Of a stretch of 64,000 nt of DNA, positions 1-9,806 are shown in pieces (the stretch's first letter is position 1; the number at the start of each line of letters is the position of its first letter). The DNA is from Dysgonomonadaceae bacterium PH5-43. GTDB lineage: Bacteria > Bacteroidota > Bacteroidia > Bacteroidales > Azobacteroidaceae. Made by a program: the position numbers and the translations under genes. The notes under the pieces were generated by a model. It had not been told where the DNA came from. It worked only from the letters and a program-made list of their open reading frames with translations, and did not search any database. Where the stretch lies: NCBI GenBank assembly GCA_029916745.1, contig JARXWK010000013.1, positions 1 through 64,000 on the forward strand, given 5' to 3'.

Positions 1-186
1 ATTGATTAATTGTTTGTAATTCAGTACCATAAATATAATCAATCTTTAGCTGTTATGCTAATTTTTTATCGAATTTCTTATATCGAACTCACGTTTGTTT
101 ATTAAAAAATCTTATTGCTTTTATCGATTTTGTGGCATATTTTAGTTAAAAACATTGAGTTTATTGTTAAAATACAGTACTTTGTA

Positions 187-216
187 TTGCATAGTAATAT
201 GTTTTGTTTATATTTG
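187..216 (+). promoter_or_regulatory. Bacteroidota-type promoter of padR-pspC
   Basis: TTG at 187-189 and TATATTTG at 209-216 are separated by 19 bp. This matches the -33 TTG and -7 TAnnTTTG elements of the primary sigma factor in Bacteroidota. Transcription would start near 222, giving a leader of about 20 nt before the ATG at 241. Confidence 0.7.
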
Positions 217-240
217 CACCGTGATTAATAAATAAAGAGT

Positions 241-576
241 ATGGAAAACAAGAATGCAGACAATGTAAAATCGCAGATGCGTAAAGGGATATTAGAATAT
301 TGTATTCTAATAATTCTGGATAGAGAACCCTCGTATGCACCCGATATAATAAAGGTGTTGCAAGAAGCAAGACTTATAGTGGTCGAAGGCACGCTATACC
401 CATTGCTTACTCGGCTTAAGAATATGAATTTGTTGAGTTATCAATGGATAGAGTCTACTCAAGGACCTCCTCGTAAATACTATAAATTAACTCCGGAAGG
501 AAAAGAATTTTTGGCAGAATTAGGTACTGCTTGGGACGATATAGAAAATACAATCAATCATTTGAAACAAATATAA
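241..576 (+). CDS. PadR-family transcriptional regulator
   Basis: This 111-residue protein has the PadR winged-helix layout: an N-terminal helix with the motif KGILEYCILIIL, a recognition region ending in EGTLYPLLTRLKNMNLL, and the wing sequence GPPRKYYKLTPEG. Family members are usually repressors that bind near their own promoter. The stop is 13 bp before the pspC-type gene, so the two form an operon, and this small PadR plus PspC pairing is common in Bacteroidales. The likely role is autorepression of the operon and response to envelope or antibiotic stress, but the ligand cannot be inferred. Confidence 0.9.
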   Translation: MENKNADNVKSQMRKGILEYCILIILDREPSYAPDIIKVLQEARLIVVEGTLYPLLTRLKNMNLLSYQWIESTQGPPRKYYKLTPEGKEFLAELGTAWDDIENTINHLKQI

Positions 577-589
577 TACTTTTAATACA

Positions 590-2149
590 ATGAAAAGAAC
601 ATTAACAGTAAACTTAAACGGTAGAGTATTTAATATTGATGAAGATGCTTACCAACTTTTAGACAACTACTTGACAAATCTGCGTGCTTATTTTAGCAAA
701 GAAGAAGACTCTGATGAGATAGTTGCCGATTTTGAAGCTCGTATAGAGGAATTGCTTAGCGGACGAGTGCGACTTGGATATAATGTTATTTCTATCGAAG
801 AGGTAGAAAAAGTGATTGCTCAAATGGGGAAACCCGACGATTTTGGAGATGATGCTACCTCCGTAGATGATAGCGCAACTAATACACAAGCTTCTTCAGA
901 AGGATATGCAAAGCCTGAAGAACCAGTGAAAAAGAAACTGTTTCGCAATCCCGATGATAAGGTTCTTGGTGGAGTGTGTTCGGGTTTAGCTATGTATTTT
1001 AATTGTAGCGTGTTGGCGTTGAGGCTTATAGCTATAGTATTGATATTCTTAACATCCTTCTGGATTGTTCCTGTGTATTTAATAGCTTGGTTGGTTATCC
1101 CTCGAGCAAATACGGCAACCCAAAAATTACAAATGATGGGAGAGCCTATTACGCTTGATAATATAGGTAGGGTAGTGTCGTCCAATTCGATAATCCAATC
1201 TAATAATGATGGTTGTGTATTATCATTTTTGAAAATATGTTTGGTAGTTTTGTGTATATTTCTAGGATTACCATTTTTAGTATTGTTGATTGTAGCTTTA
1301 TTTAAGGCAATAGCAGCAATATTTGGTATAGGAGTAGGTGGTTTAATGGGATTTATGCCAATGTTTACGTTTGGATTAGGTAATGAATCAATATCTACAA
1401 TTATTGCTTTGATATTTGTTGTCGGAATACCTGTAGTGTCATTATTATACGTAATACTATCGGCAATATTTAAGTTTTCACCACTACATAAAGCTATTAA
1501 GTGGACGGGTGTAATTGTGTGGATTATAGCTTTGGTAGTGTTGTTTGCAGCGTTATCTTCTAAACCATTTAAACTTTCATCGCCATTTGGATTTACGTTT
1601 ACAAAAACAGTTAGAGAATACAGAGGAAATGGTAATCTTTATAATAAAGAAATTTTGTTTACAGATAACGTAACTGAAGTTAGCGTAGATGGTATTGAAG
1701 CGACAGTAAATCTAGAACAGCACGATGCAGATTCTACAGTAGTGTTTATAAGTGGAGATGGTGATTTGGTTTACATGATTGATATTGAACGAAAACCAGG
1801 TGGTTTATTAAAAATAAACAAAGGAGTTCATAACCCTTATGCTCCAACTATGCCTTTGATAATAACAATCAAGACGCCAAATTTGAATAAAATAAAGATA
1901 CAAGGTGTGGAGAATGTAAATATAGTTGGTAATTTTACAGCTCAAAACTTATTGTTAGATATAAAAGATGTAGAATCGGTAATAGTCGACAGTCTTCTTG
2001 TTGATAAGTTAGATGTTAAAATGAAAGATATATTAAATGTTGTTTTGGGAGGTAATGCAAAAGCAGCGTACATTGATGTTCGAAATGTAGATGTTTTAGA
2101 TAAAAAATCATTAACTGTAGAAACTTATAAAAGTCTTAGAGTAAAATAA
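590..2149 (+). CDS. PspC-domain membrane protein with C-terminal adhesin-like beta domain
   Basis: This 519-residue membrane protein has four parts. Residues 1-90 are a charged N-terminal domain typical of Bacteroidales PspC proteins. The PspC domain lies at about 113-170 (FRNPDDKVLGGVCSGLA). Several hydrophobic segments follow between about 210 and 325. The C-terminal region (about 335-519) is beta-rich and resembles the DUF2807 'head GIN' putative adhesin domain. PspC proteins sense or relay envelope stress. The gene follows padR in the same operon. Its 3' end overlaps the first copy of a 25-bp direct repeat (2143-2167), so the stop codon lies within duplicated sequence. The envelope-stress role is a family inference. 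Confidence 0.85.
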   Translation: MKRTLTVNLNGRVFNIDEDAYQLLDNYLTNLRAYFSKEEDSDEIVADFEARIEELLSGRVRLGYNVISIEEVEKVIAQMGKPDDFGDDATSVDDSATNTQASSEGYAKPEEPVKKKLFRNPDDKVLGGVCSGLAMYFNCSVLALRLIAIVLIFLTSFWIVPVYLIAWLVIPRANTATQKLQMMGEPITLDNIGRVVSSNSIIQSNNDGCVLSFLKICLVVLCIFLGLPFLVLLIVALFKAIAAIFGIGVGGLMGFMPMFTFGLGNESISTIIALIFVVGIPVVSLLYVILSAIFKFSPLHKAIKWTGVIVWIIALVVLFAALSSKPFKLSSPFGFTFTKTVREYRGNGNLYNKEILFTDNVTEVSVDGIEATVNLEQHDADSTVVFISGDGDLVYMIDIERKPGGLLKINKGVHNPYAPTMPLIITIKTPNLNKIKIQGVENVNIVGNFTAQNLLLDIKDVESVIVDSLLVDKLDVKMKDILNVVLGGNAKAAYIDVRNVDVLDKKSLTVETYKSLRVK

Positions 2150-2167
2150 ATATAAAACGTATGGCAT
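2143..2167 (+). repeat. Direct repeat, left copy, flanking the rhuM fragment
   Basis: This 25-bp stretch (ending in GTATGGCAT) matches 2464-2488 at 24 of 25 positions. The right copy is the native ribosome-binding region and first codons of the downstream carbonic anhydrase gene, so the left copy is probably the duplicated one. Confidence 0.85.
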
Positions 2168-2465
2168 GAAAAAAGAGAAAATGCAAATCCGTAACAGTAC
2201 TGCCGAATTTCTTATTTTTACTAATCAAGCAAAGGAAGACGGTATTGAAGTTCGAGTTCAGGGCGAAACAATATGGCTTAGTCAAAAATTGATGGCAGCT
2301 TTGTTTGATTGCTCTACGGATAATATATCATTACATCTTAAAAATATATTTAAAGAAAACGAGTTAGAGGAGAATACAGTTACCGAGTATTTCTCGGCAA
2401 CTGCATCAGATGGTAAGACTTATAAGGTAAAGCATTATAATTTAGATGCAATTGCTAATTTATAA
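2166..2465 (+). pseudogene. rhuM N-terminal fragment (truncated)
   Basis: The 99 residues match the N-terminus of RhuM-family proteins, with the characteristic segments FLIFTNQA, ETIWLSQKLMAALF, NISLHLKNIF and ASDGKTYKVKHYNLDAI. Full-length family members run to about 300 or more residues and continue after LDAI with a conserved VGYRVNS-type motif. Here a stop follows two residues later. The fragment is bounded by direct repeats at 2143-2167 and 2464-2488, so it looks like a captured piece rather than a decayed resident gene. It could still be translated as a small DNA-binding-like peptide, but no function is supported. Confidence 0.75.
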
Positions 2466-2488
2466 AATAAATATAAAAAGTATGGCAT
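2464..2488 (+). repeat. Direct repeat, right copy, flanking the rhuM fragment
   Basis: This is the second copy of the 25-bp repeat at 2143-2167, with one mismatch (position 2479 against 2158). It contains the translation start region of the next gene. The two copies are offset by 321 bp. Confidence 0.85.
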
Positions 2489-2997
2489 TAATAAAATCAG
2501 TTAGAGGATTTACTCCTCAAATAGGCGAAAAGGTTTACTTGGCCGACAATGCAACTATAATAGGTGATGTGATTATCGGTAACGAGTGCAGTATTTGGTT
2601 TAATACAGTATTAAGAGGCGATGTTAATTCTATTAGAATAGGCGACAGAGTGAATGTGCAAGACGGAACAGTTATTCATACTCTGTATCAAAAATCGATA
2701 ACAGAGATAGGTAACGATGTATCTATCGGTCATAACGTAACTATACACGGAGCAAAAATAGAAGACGGGGCTCTTATAGGTATGAATGCTGTAGTTTTAG
2801 ATCACGCCGTAATAGGAGAGGGGGCATTGATAGCAGCAGGCTCTGTAGTGTTAAGTGGTACTATTGTAGAGCCAGGGTGCATATATGGTGGTACGCCTGC
2901 CAAGTTTATCAAAAAACTTGATCCCGAACAATCGAAAGAAATTAATCAGAAGATAGCTAAAAACTATCTTATGTACTCGCAGTGGTACGAAGAATAG
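2482..2997 (+). CDS. Gamma-class carbonic anhydrase family protein (left-handed beta-helix)
   Basis: This 171-residue protein has hexapeptide-repeat sequence throughout and the gamma-CA/YrdA core motifs NTVLRGDVNSIRIG, NVQDGTVIH, IGHNVTIHG and IGMNAVV. Histidines at the expected metal-ligand positions are present in the last three motif regions. Family members form trimers and bind zinc or iron, and many YrdA-type homologues have weak or unproven carbonic anhydrase activity. An upstream in-frame ATG at 2446 exists, but it overlaps the rhuM fragment. The ATG at 2482 follows an A-rich ribosome-binding region and matches the family N-terminus. Confidence 0.92.
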   Translation: MALIKSVRGFTPQIGEKVYLADNATIIGDVIIGNECSIWFNTVLRGDVNSIRIGDRVNVQDGTVIHTLYQKSITEIGNDVSIGHNVTIHGAKIEDGALIGMNAVVLDHAVIGEGALIAAGSVVLSGTIVEPGCIYGGTPAKFIKKLDPEQSKEINQKIAKNYLMYSQWYEE

Positions 2998-3015
2998 TAG
3001 TTCTTTTTTTAAGTT

Positions 3016-3046
3016 TTGTCCCCGATTGTTTATATTTCGGGGACAA
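3016..3046. terminator. Bidirectional terminator between the carbonic anhydrase gene and mscL
   Basis: The arms TTGTCCCCGA and TCGGGGACAA form a perfect 10-bp stem at 3016-3046. T-rich tracts lie on the minus-strand side at 3003-3010 and on the plus-strand side around 3051-3065. It serves two convergent genes. Confidence 0.85.
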
Positions 3047-3062
3047 TAATCTTTTCCCTTTT

Positions 3063-3491
3063 TTACTTTTTCTCTTTCAAAAGATCTCTAATTTCAGTTA
3101 AAAGAACTTCTTCTTTTGAAGGAGCGGGAGGCGCAGCAGGAGCTGCAGGCTCTTCTTCTTTCTTTTTTTGTAACTGGTTAATACCCTTAATCATTAAGAA
3201 AATAGCAAAAGCTATGATAATAAAATCTATCACAACATTAATGAAACTACCATAATTAAGAGTTACAGCAGGTTCGATAACTTCACCCGATTCCATTACT
3301 GCATTTTTTAGCACAATCTTTAGATCAGAAAAGTCAACGCCACCTATTAAAACCCCTAACGGAGGCATAATAACATCAGATACAAACGAACTAACAATCT
3401 TACCGAAAGCCCCACCGATAATAACACCGACAGCCATATCCATAACATTGCCACGCACAGCAAACTCTTTAAACTCTTTAATAAATCCCAT
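3063..3491 (-). CDS. mscL: Large-conductance mechanosensitive channel MscL
   Basis: This 142-residue protein has the MscL pattern: an N-terminal amphipathic segment ([21 protein letters not shown]), TM1 with the glycine-rich [12 protein letters not shown] pore helix, a periplasmic loop around residues 50-80, TM2 ([18 protein letters not shown]), and a charged C-terminal bundle after an alanine/proline linker. MscL forms a pentameric inner-membrane pore that opens under membrane tension and releases solutes during hypo-osmotic shock. The gene is monocistronic and convergent with the upstream carbonic anhydrase gene, sharing its terminator. Confidence 0.97.
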   Translation of the reverse strand: MGFIKEFKEFAVRGNVMDMAVGVIIGGAFGKIVSSFVSDVIMPPLGVLIGGVDFSDLKIVLKNAVMESGEVIEPAVTLNYGSFINVVIDFIIIAFAIFLMIKGINQLQKKKEEEPAAPAAPPAPSKEEVLLTEIRDLLKEKK

Positions 3492-3596
3492 AAGAATAAA
3501 CCTTTATAATATTAATTAATTGAAATAACGTTCATATAGTTGTTAATTATTTTCAACATCTTGCAAATAGAACGCACAAAAATAAAAAAAGGTTTG

Positions 3597-3604
3597 TAAC
3601 TTTG
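3597..3604 (+). promoter_or_regulatory. -7 promoter element (TAACTTTG) for the small lipoprotein/gapA unit
   Basis: TAACTTTG fits the TAnnTTTG consensus and lies about 54 bp before the lipoprotein ATG at 3658. No TTG sits 18-20 bp upstream, so the -33 element is weak or absent. Confidence 0.45.
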
Positions 3605-3657
3605 CACTCTCGAAATACAAAATAATTGTGTTTTTGTTAGAAATTAGATATAAATCT

Positions 3658-3879
3658 ATGAAAAAGACTTCTTTTAGAACTATTAGAAGATTGTTATTGT
3701 TAGTAATAATAGTCGGTTTGTTTACAGCCTGTGGCACTACAAGATGCGAATGCGAAAATAGTAACGATTATAACAAAAGAAAGTTGAGCGATAACTTGTT
3801 AGATTTTAATAAAAGTAGTAATTTTGCGCTTCAAAATACGGAAGTATTATCTAAAGAATTGAATTTATTTATTTTATAA
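3658..3879 (+). CDS. Small predicted lipoprotein upstream of gapA
   Basis: This 73-residue protein begins with a basic n-region and a hydrophobic core (LLLLVIIVGLF) followed by the lipobox TACG, so the mature protein would start at a lipidated cysteine. The remainder is short, polar, and has two more cysteines (CEC). I do not recognise a family. The longer ORF starting at 3628 adds ten residues before the signal peptide, so the ATG at 3658 is preferred. The stop is 19 bp before gapA and there is no terminator between them, so it may be cotranscribed with gapA. Confidence 0.55.
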   Translation: MKKTSFRTIRRLLLLVIIVGLFTACGTTRCECENSNDYNKRKLSDNLLDFNKSSNFALQNTEVLSKELNLFIL

Positions 3880-3895
3880 ACTATAAAAATTATAA

Positions 3896-4897
<1,002 letters not shown>

Positions 4898-4917
4898 GAT
4901 TAACCATATCATAATAT

Positions 4918-4953
4918 AAAAAGCCTGATTCGTAAAGAGTCAGGCTTTTTTTT
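4918..4953 (+). terminator. Intrinsic terminator of gapA
   Basis: AAAAGCCTGA pairs with TCAGGCTTTT and is followed by a run of eight or more T residues. It lies directly before the Family 1 array. Confidence 0.92.
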
Positions 4954-4971
4954 GGCTGTGTAAATATTGTT

Positions 4972-5245
4972 AAAATGCAAAGCTTCACTTAGGGTCGTCT
5001 CTCTACTAAGAGACCCCTCGTGTCTCTACTAAGAGAGGCGATGTCTCTCTACTAAGAAAGGCGGGGTGCTTTAAGGATTAAGGCGGGGTGGTTCTACTAA
5101 GAGCGACATCGGGTATCTACTAAGAACGGCAAGGGGTCTCTACTAAGAAGCACCTCGCCTATCTAATAACAAAGGCAAGAGGTTTATACTGAGATAGATG
5201 AGGGCGTTCTGCTAACTACCTGGTTGCCTATTTACTAAGAGCGTT
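4972..5245 (+). repeat. Family 1 intergenic 23-bp array, copy 1
   Basis: The left border AAGCTTCACTTAGGGTCG is at 4980-4997. After it, cores of the form CTACTAAGA begin at 5003, 5026, 5049, 5094, 5117, 5140, 5163 (CTAATAACA), 5186 (degenerate), 5209 (CTGCTAACT) and 5232. The spacing is 23 bp throughout, apart from one degenerate unit between 5049 and 5094 (45 bp). The full core is the quasi-palindrome TCTCTACTAAGAGA followed by a 9-bp G/C-rich linker. The array fills the space between the convergent gapA and mutB terminators. The period is not a multiple of three and there is no ORF, so it is not coding. The first three units are all in the ACTA orientation. Confidence 0.95.
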
Positions 5246-5267
5246 TTGATGGACGGCGATGATACAA

Positions 5268-5302
5268 AAAGAGGGTGTACCTTTTAGTGATACACCCTCT
5301 TT
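5268..5302 (-). terminator. Intrinsic terminator of mutA-mutB
   Basis: AAAGAGGGTGTA (5268-5279) pairs with TACACCCTCTTT (5291-5302). On the minus strand the stem is followed by a T-run. It lies just after the mutB stop. Confidence 0.9.
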
Positions 5303-5324
5303 GCTATAATTCTTATGTCTCGAA

Positions 5325-7472
5325 TTAATCTTCTAATAATAATTCAAGGATAGTAACTGCAGCTTTTGATACTGGAGAACCAGGACCAAATATTGCTGCT
5401 ACACCTGCTTTATACAAGAAATCATAATCTTGAGCAGGGATTACACCACCAGCTATTACTAAAATATCTTCGCGACCAAGCTTTTTAAGTTCTTCGATAA
5501 CTTGAGGAACAAGCGTTTTGTGTCCGGCAGCTAACGATGATACACCAAGAACGTGTACGTCGTTCTCAACAGCCTGACGAGCAGCTTCTTCTGGAGTTTG
5601 GAACAATGGTCCCATATCTACGTCAAATCCACAATCGGCATAACCAGTAGCTACAACTTTAGCACCACGGTCGTGACCGTCTTGTCCCATTTTAGCTACC
5701 ATAATACGAGGCTGACGACCTTCTTTTTTAGCAAACTGTTCTGCTAATTCTTGTGCTTTTTGGAAGGTAGAATCTTCTTTTGTTTCTGATGAATACACTC
5801 CTGATATAGTTCTAATTATTGCTTTATAACGTCCACACACTTCTTCGCAAGCATCAGATATTTCTCCTAATGTTGCTCTTACGTGAGCTGCTTCTACTGC
5901 TAACTCTAATAGATTGCCTTCACCTGTTTTTGCACATTTGGTTATAGCCTCTAACGCTTTCTTAACATCGTCTTCGTTACGTTTCGATTTAAGATCGTTT
6001 AGGCGTTCTATTTGTTGTAAGCGAACAGCAGTATTGTCAATCTCAAGAATATCAATAGGGTCTTCTTTTTCAAGACGATATTTATTGATACCGATAATAG
6101 CTTGATTGCCTGAGTCGATACGAGCTTGAGTTCTTGCAGCAGCTTCTTCGATACGCATTTTAGGAACTCCTGTTTCGATAGCTTTAGCCATACCTCCAAG
6201 TTGTTGTACTTCTTGAATTAATTCCCAAGCTTTGTGTGCCAACTCTTGAGTAAGAGACTCTACATAGTAAGAACCAGCCCAAGGGTCGATTTCTTTTGTA
6301 ATGTAAGTTTCTTCTTGAATGTATATCTGAGTATTACGAGCAATACGAGCCGAGAAGTCTGTTGGAAGAGCAATAGCTTCGTCTAAAGCGTTAGTGTGTA
6401 ACGATTGAGTATGTCCTAATGCTGATGCCATAGCTTCGATACAAGTACGACCTACGTTATTGAATGGATCTTGCTCGGTAAGCGACCAACCAGAAGTTTG
6501 TGAGTGTGTACGAAGTGCTAACGATTTAGGATTTTCAGCTCCAAAGCTCTTTACTATCTTAGCCCAAAGTAAGCGACCGGCACGCATCTTAGCAATCTCC
6601 ATAAAGTGATTCATTCCGATAGCCCAGAAGAAAGATAGGCGAGGAGCAAACTTGTCAACAGGAATACCAGCGTCTATACCTGCTTTAAGATATTCCATAC
6701 CATCGGCAAGAGTGTAAGCCAACTCAATGTCGGCTGTGGCGCCTGCTTCTTGCATATGATAACCCGAGATAGAGATAGAGTTAAACTTAGGCATCTTCTG
6801 TGATGTGTATTCAAAGATGTCGGCTATGATACGCATAGAAAATTCTGGTGGATAGATGTAAGTGTTACGCACCATAAACTCTTTAAGAATATCATTCTGT
6901 ATAGTACCAGCCATTTCTTCAAGTTTAGCACCTTGTTCTAAACCTGCGTTTATGTAGAAAGCAAGAATAGGAAGCACTGCACCATTCATTGTCATCGATA
7001 CCGACATATCTTTTAATGGAATACCATCGAAAAGAGTTTTCATATTATCCATCGTACAGATAGATACACCAGCTTTACCAACGTCGCCAACAACACGAGA
7101 GTGGTCGGCATCGTAACCGCGGTGAGTAGCTAAGTCGAAAGCAACAGAAAGACCTTTTTGTCCTGATGCTAAGTTTCTTCTATAAAATGCGTTAGACTCT
7201 TCAGCGGTTGAGAAACCAGCATACTGACGTATAGTCCAAGGACGCATAGCGTACATACCAGAGTAAGGACCTCTTAAGAAAGGAGGAATACCAGAAGCAT
7301 AATTCAAGTGTTCCATACCTTCTAAGTCTGCCTTAGTATAAACAGGCTTAACAGGAATATGCTCAGGAGTTTTCCAGTTTGCTTCAATATTGTTTTCTTC
7401 AGACCATTTAGTAGGATTGATTTCGCTAAAGCCTACATTATCTATGTTGATGTCTTTAAAATTGATTTTCAT
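5325..7472 (-). CDS. mutB: Methylmalonyl-CoA mutase large (catalytic) subunit
   Basis: This 715-residue subunit interconverts (R)-methylmalonyl-CoA and succinyl-CoA with adenosylcobalamin, in the propionate-forming branch used by Bacteroidales. The N-terminal TIM-barrel region includes [20 protein letters not shown] and [20 protein letters not shown]. The C-terminal cobalamin domain carries the DxHxxG motif near residue 597 ([20 protein letters not shown]), which supplies the lower axial histidine. Its ATG overlaps the mutA stop (ATGA), so translation of the two subunits is probably coupled. The length is normal for the family. Confidence 0.98.
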   Translation of the reverse strand: MKINFKDINIDNVGFSEINPTKWSEENNIEANWKTPEHIPVKPVYTKADLEGMEHLNYASGIPPFLRGPYSGMYAMRPWTIRQYAGFSTAEESNAFYRRNLASGQKGLSVAFDLATHRGYDADHSRVVGDVGKAGVSICTMDNMKTLFDGIPLKDMSVSMTMNGAVLPILAFYINAGLEQGAKLEEMAGTIQNDILKEFMVRNTYIYPPEFSMRIIADIFEYTSQKMPKFNSISISGYHMQEAGATADIELAYTLADGMEYLKAGIDAGIPVDKFAPRLSFFWAIGMNHFMEIAKMRAGRLLWAKIVKSFGAENPKSLALRTHSQTSGWSLTEQDPFNNVGRTCIEAMASALGHTQSLHTNALDEAIALPTDFSARIARNTQIYIQEETYITKEIDPWAGSYYVESLTQELAHKAWELIQEVQQLGGMAKAIETGVPKMRIEEAAARTQARIDSGNQAIIGINKYRLEKEDPIDILEIDNTAVRLQQIERLNDLKSKRNEDDVKKALEAITKCAKTGEGNLLELAVEAAHVRATLGEISDACEEVCGRYKAIIRTISGVYSSETKEDSTFQKAQELAEQFAKKEGRQPRIMVAKMGQDGHDRGAKVVATGYADCGFDVDMGPLFQTPEEAARQAVENDVHVLGVSSLAAGHKTLVPQVIEELKKLGREDILVIAGGVIPAQDYDFLYKAGVAAIFGPGSPVSKAAVTILELLLED

Positions 7473-9367
7473 TTTATTCCTAATTTAGCGTTAAACCCTT
7501 GTAATGTTTCAAGAACATTACTTTTTACATTAATGAAATTAGTGATTCCTTGCGCTTTTAGGTCTTCCATAGAAGCTGGGGCACCAGCAATAACCAATAT
7601 TTCTTTATCTTTAGTAAGTTCGTATGCTTCTGGAGCGAAAGTAGCATATTCGTCGTCGCTCGAACAAAGAACTATTATATCAGCACCTGCTTTACGAGCA
7701 GCGTCTACACCTTGAGCTACGGTCTCGAATCCTAAGTTGTCGATAGTTTTATATCCTGCACAACCGAAGAAGTTAGCCGAGAACTGAGAACGAGCTAAGC
7801 GCATTGCAAGGTTACCGATAGTAAGCATAAATACTTTAACGTCTTTTCCAGCCTCTTCGGTACTTAAGCGTAGAGTTTCAAACTCTTCAGCCAAACGTTT
7901 AGTGTTTAATGTTGTAATATCAGTTTTACATTCGCCTTTGCAGCCACAACCACATTCTTTATTATCTTCGAATTTGCCTTTAGCTACTTCTGTGAAGTTA
8001 GGGAACTGGTTTGTTCCTAATAATATTTCACGACGTTGAGCTAATGCTTTGAAGCGTTTATCTGCCGATGCGTTAACAGCAGCTTGTATTTCTCCTGCTT
8101 TAACCATATTATAGAAACCTTTCTCTTCTACTTCAAGGAATATTTTCCAAGCTTCTTTAGCTATAGAATTAGTAAGAGTTTCAATGTAGTAAGAACCACC
8201 CGAAGGGTCAACAACCTTATCGAAATGACATTCTTCTTTAAGAAGTAATTGTTGATTGCGAGCTATTCTTTCAGAAAACTCATCTGGAGTTTTGAACGAT
8301 TCGTCGAAAGGAGATACTAACATAGAATCGACACCAGCTATACCTGCCGACATAGCTTCTGTTTGTGTACGAAGCATATTTACGTAAGCATCGTAAACAG
8401 TTTGATTGAATTTAGATGTTTGAGCGAATATGTTCATCTTAGCAGCACAACGACATTCGTTGTTTGCGCCTTCATTAGGGCATTTATGATCGCAAGTAGG
8501 TTGATATGCCTTAACTATCTCAGCCCATAACCAACGAGCTGCACGGAACTTAGCTATCTCCATAAAGTAGTTAGCACTGATTCCGAAATTGAATTTAATT
8601 TTCTTAGCAGCAAAAGTAGGATTAACTCCGGCTTCAACTAAACGAGCCATAAGTTCGTTACCCCAAGCAAGAGCGTAACCCAACTCTTGAGTAATAAACG
8701 AACCAGCATTGTTGAATAAATAAGCATTAACAGCAATTACCTTGAAGTAACGGATTTCTGCCGAAGCAGCTATTGCAGCCGCCATAATATCTATCCAATC
8801 TTCTTTAATTTTGCCCTTAGTTAATGTTTTACCAACAATATCAATGTTAATAGAACCTTGAATTTTTGTTAGGTCGTATCCCTTGCTTACGAAATATTCT
8901 TTAAGAATAGTTATAAGATTTACCGATGCCGATTGGCAAGTAGAGAAGTTTAGTTCAATACATTCGGCGCAGATGTTTTCTAAAAGAATTTCGATATTCT
9001 CTTTGTTAACACCGCTTTTAGGCACTTTGAAACCTAAAGAATTTACGCCTTTGTTTAAGATGTCTAAAGCTTTTTTATTAGCTTCGGCAAAGTCGCTCAC
9101 AACGATGTCTTGACGAACAAACCAATCGTTAGTGTCTTTCTTTGTTCCTCTCACATAAGGAAATTCTCCCGGAAGAGACTCAGTTGTTTTAAGACCTTCA
9201 AGGTCTTCCTCTCTGTAAAAAGGCTTAACGTTGAAGCCTTCATTTGTTTTCCAAACTAATTTTTTCTCAAAATCAGCACCCTTTAGATCTGTTGTAATCT
9301 TATCCATCCATTGCTGGGTAGATATGGGTGAGAACTCAGAAAAAAGTTTTTCATTAGAATTACTCAT
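7469..9367 (-). CDS. mutA: Methylmalonyl-CoA mutase small subunit with cysteine-rich insertions
   Basis: This 632-residue subunit is homologous to MutB but lacks the DxHxxG cobalamin motif, as expected for the structural subunit of the heterodimer. It carries two cysteine-rich segments: near residues 290-310 ([16 protein letters not shown]) and near 470-480 ([10 protein letters not shown]). From memory, MutA of other Bacteroidales has similar inserts, so they are probably lineage-specific rather than new; they could bind a metal. It is the first gene of the operon. A CAAAAATA sequence at 9434-9441, the reverse complement of TATTTTTG, is a possible -7 element. Confidence 0.95.
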   Translation of the reverse strand: MSNSNEKLFSEFSPISTQQWMDKITTDLKGADFEKKLVWKTNEGFNVKPFYREEDLEGLKTTESLPGEFPYVRGTKKDTNDWFVRQDIVVSDFAEANKKALDILNKGVNSLGFKVPKSGVNKENIEILLENICAECIELNFSTCQSASVNLITILKEYFVSKGYDLTKIQGSINIDIVGKTLTKGKIKEDWIDIMAAAIAASAEIRYFKVIAVNAYLFNNAGSFITQELGYALAWGNELMARLVEAGVNPTFAAKKIKFNFGISANYFMEIAKFRAARWLWAEIVKAYQPTCDHKCPNEGANNECRCAAKMNIFAQTSKFNQTVYDAYVNMLRTQTEAMSAGIAGVDSMLVSPFDESFKTPDEFSERIARNQQLLLKEECHFDKVVDPSGGSYYIETLTNSIAKEAWKIFLEVEEKGFYNMVKAGEIQAAVNASADKRFKALAQRREILLGTNQFPNFTEVAKGKFEDNKECGCGCKGECKTDITTLNTKRLAEEFETLRLSTEEAGKDVKVFMLTIGNLAMRLARSQFSANFFGCAGYKTIDNLGFETVAQGVDAARKAGADIIVLCSSDDEYATFAPEAYELTKDKEILVIAGAPASMEDLKAQGITNFINVKSNVLETLQGFNAKLGIK

Positions 9368-9529
9368 ATAGATTTAATTATAAATGTTTAGTCATTAAAA
9401 ATACTACACTCCATAAAATGGGGTATAGCGACACAAAAATACAACAAATTATTAATAATGAATAGAGAATAATTAATAATTGTGTATTGGTAAGTTTAAT
9501 TTTCTTGGTGAGAGACACAACAAAATCGT

Positions 9530-9626
9530 ACTGTGTTATTAAAAAAACACAGTCAGTTTCCTATAGAAACACAGTGAGGTTCGGGGTAAAACACAGTCAG
9601 GTTTTTTTGTAACACAGTGAGGTTTT
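9530..9626. repeat. Family 2 intergenic array (ACACAGT units), copy A
   Basis: ACACAGT starts at 9547, 9569, 9591 and 9612, a 21-22 bp period, and each copy is followed by CAG or GAG and a T-rich stretch. An inverted copy (ACTGTGT) lies at 9530. The end AAATCGTACTGTGTTA is the reverse complement of the right end of copy B at about 42548-42563, so copies A and B are in opposite orientation. It sits between the divergent genes mutA and the alkaline phosphatase gene. Confidence 0.85.
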
Positions 9627-9806
9627 AAAAACTGATTAATTGGGATAATATTAAAACAGGATTGTCGTATTCTTTCAAGTTCTTAATCTTTTGTTTGTCA
9701 TCATCTGAAATAAAACAAAATCACACTACACTACGGATTGTGTGAATTTTTATTAACTTTGTAGGTTGTTAAAAAACGGATTAAACAATCATAAATATAG
9801 AATGTA
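9627..9806. other. Upstream region of the alkaline phosphatase gene
   Basis: This non-coding stretch contains TAACTTTG at 9754-9761 (a -7-like element with no well-spaced TTG) and a short inverted repeat, TCACAC at 9721 and GTGTGA at 9740, just upstream of it. The repeat could be an operator, but no regulator is identifiable. Confidence 0.35.

Noticed and set aside
2446-2481. Longer start of the carbonic anhydrase gene
   Set aside because: The extra twelve residues come from the rhuM fragment and repeat sequence; family alignment and the A-rich ribosome-binding region support 2482.
3016-3255. ORF on the plus strand opposite mscL
   Set aside because: It is the antisense frame of mscL, overlaps the shared terminator and has no family resemblance.
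4972-5245. CRISPR array
   Set aside because: The units are regular, but the repeated part is only 9-14 bp with 9-bp linkers, the linkers recur between loci, and no cas genes are present.
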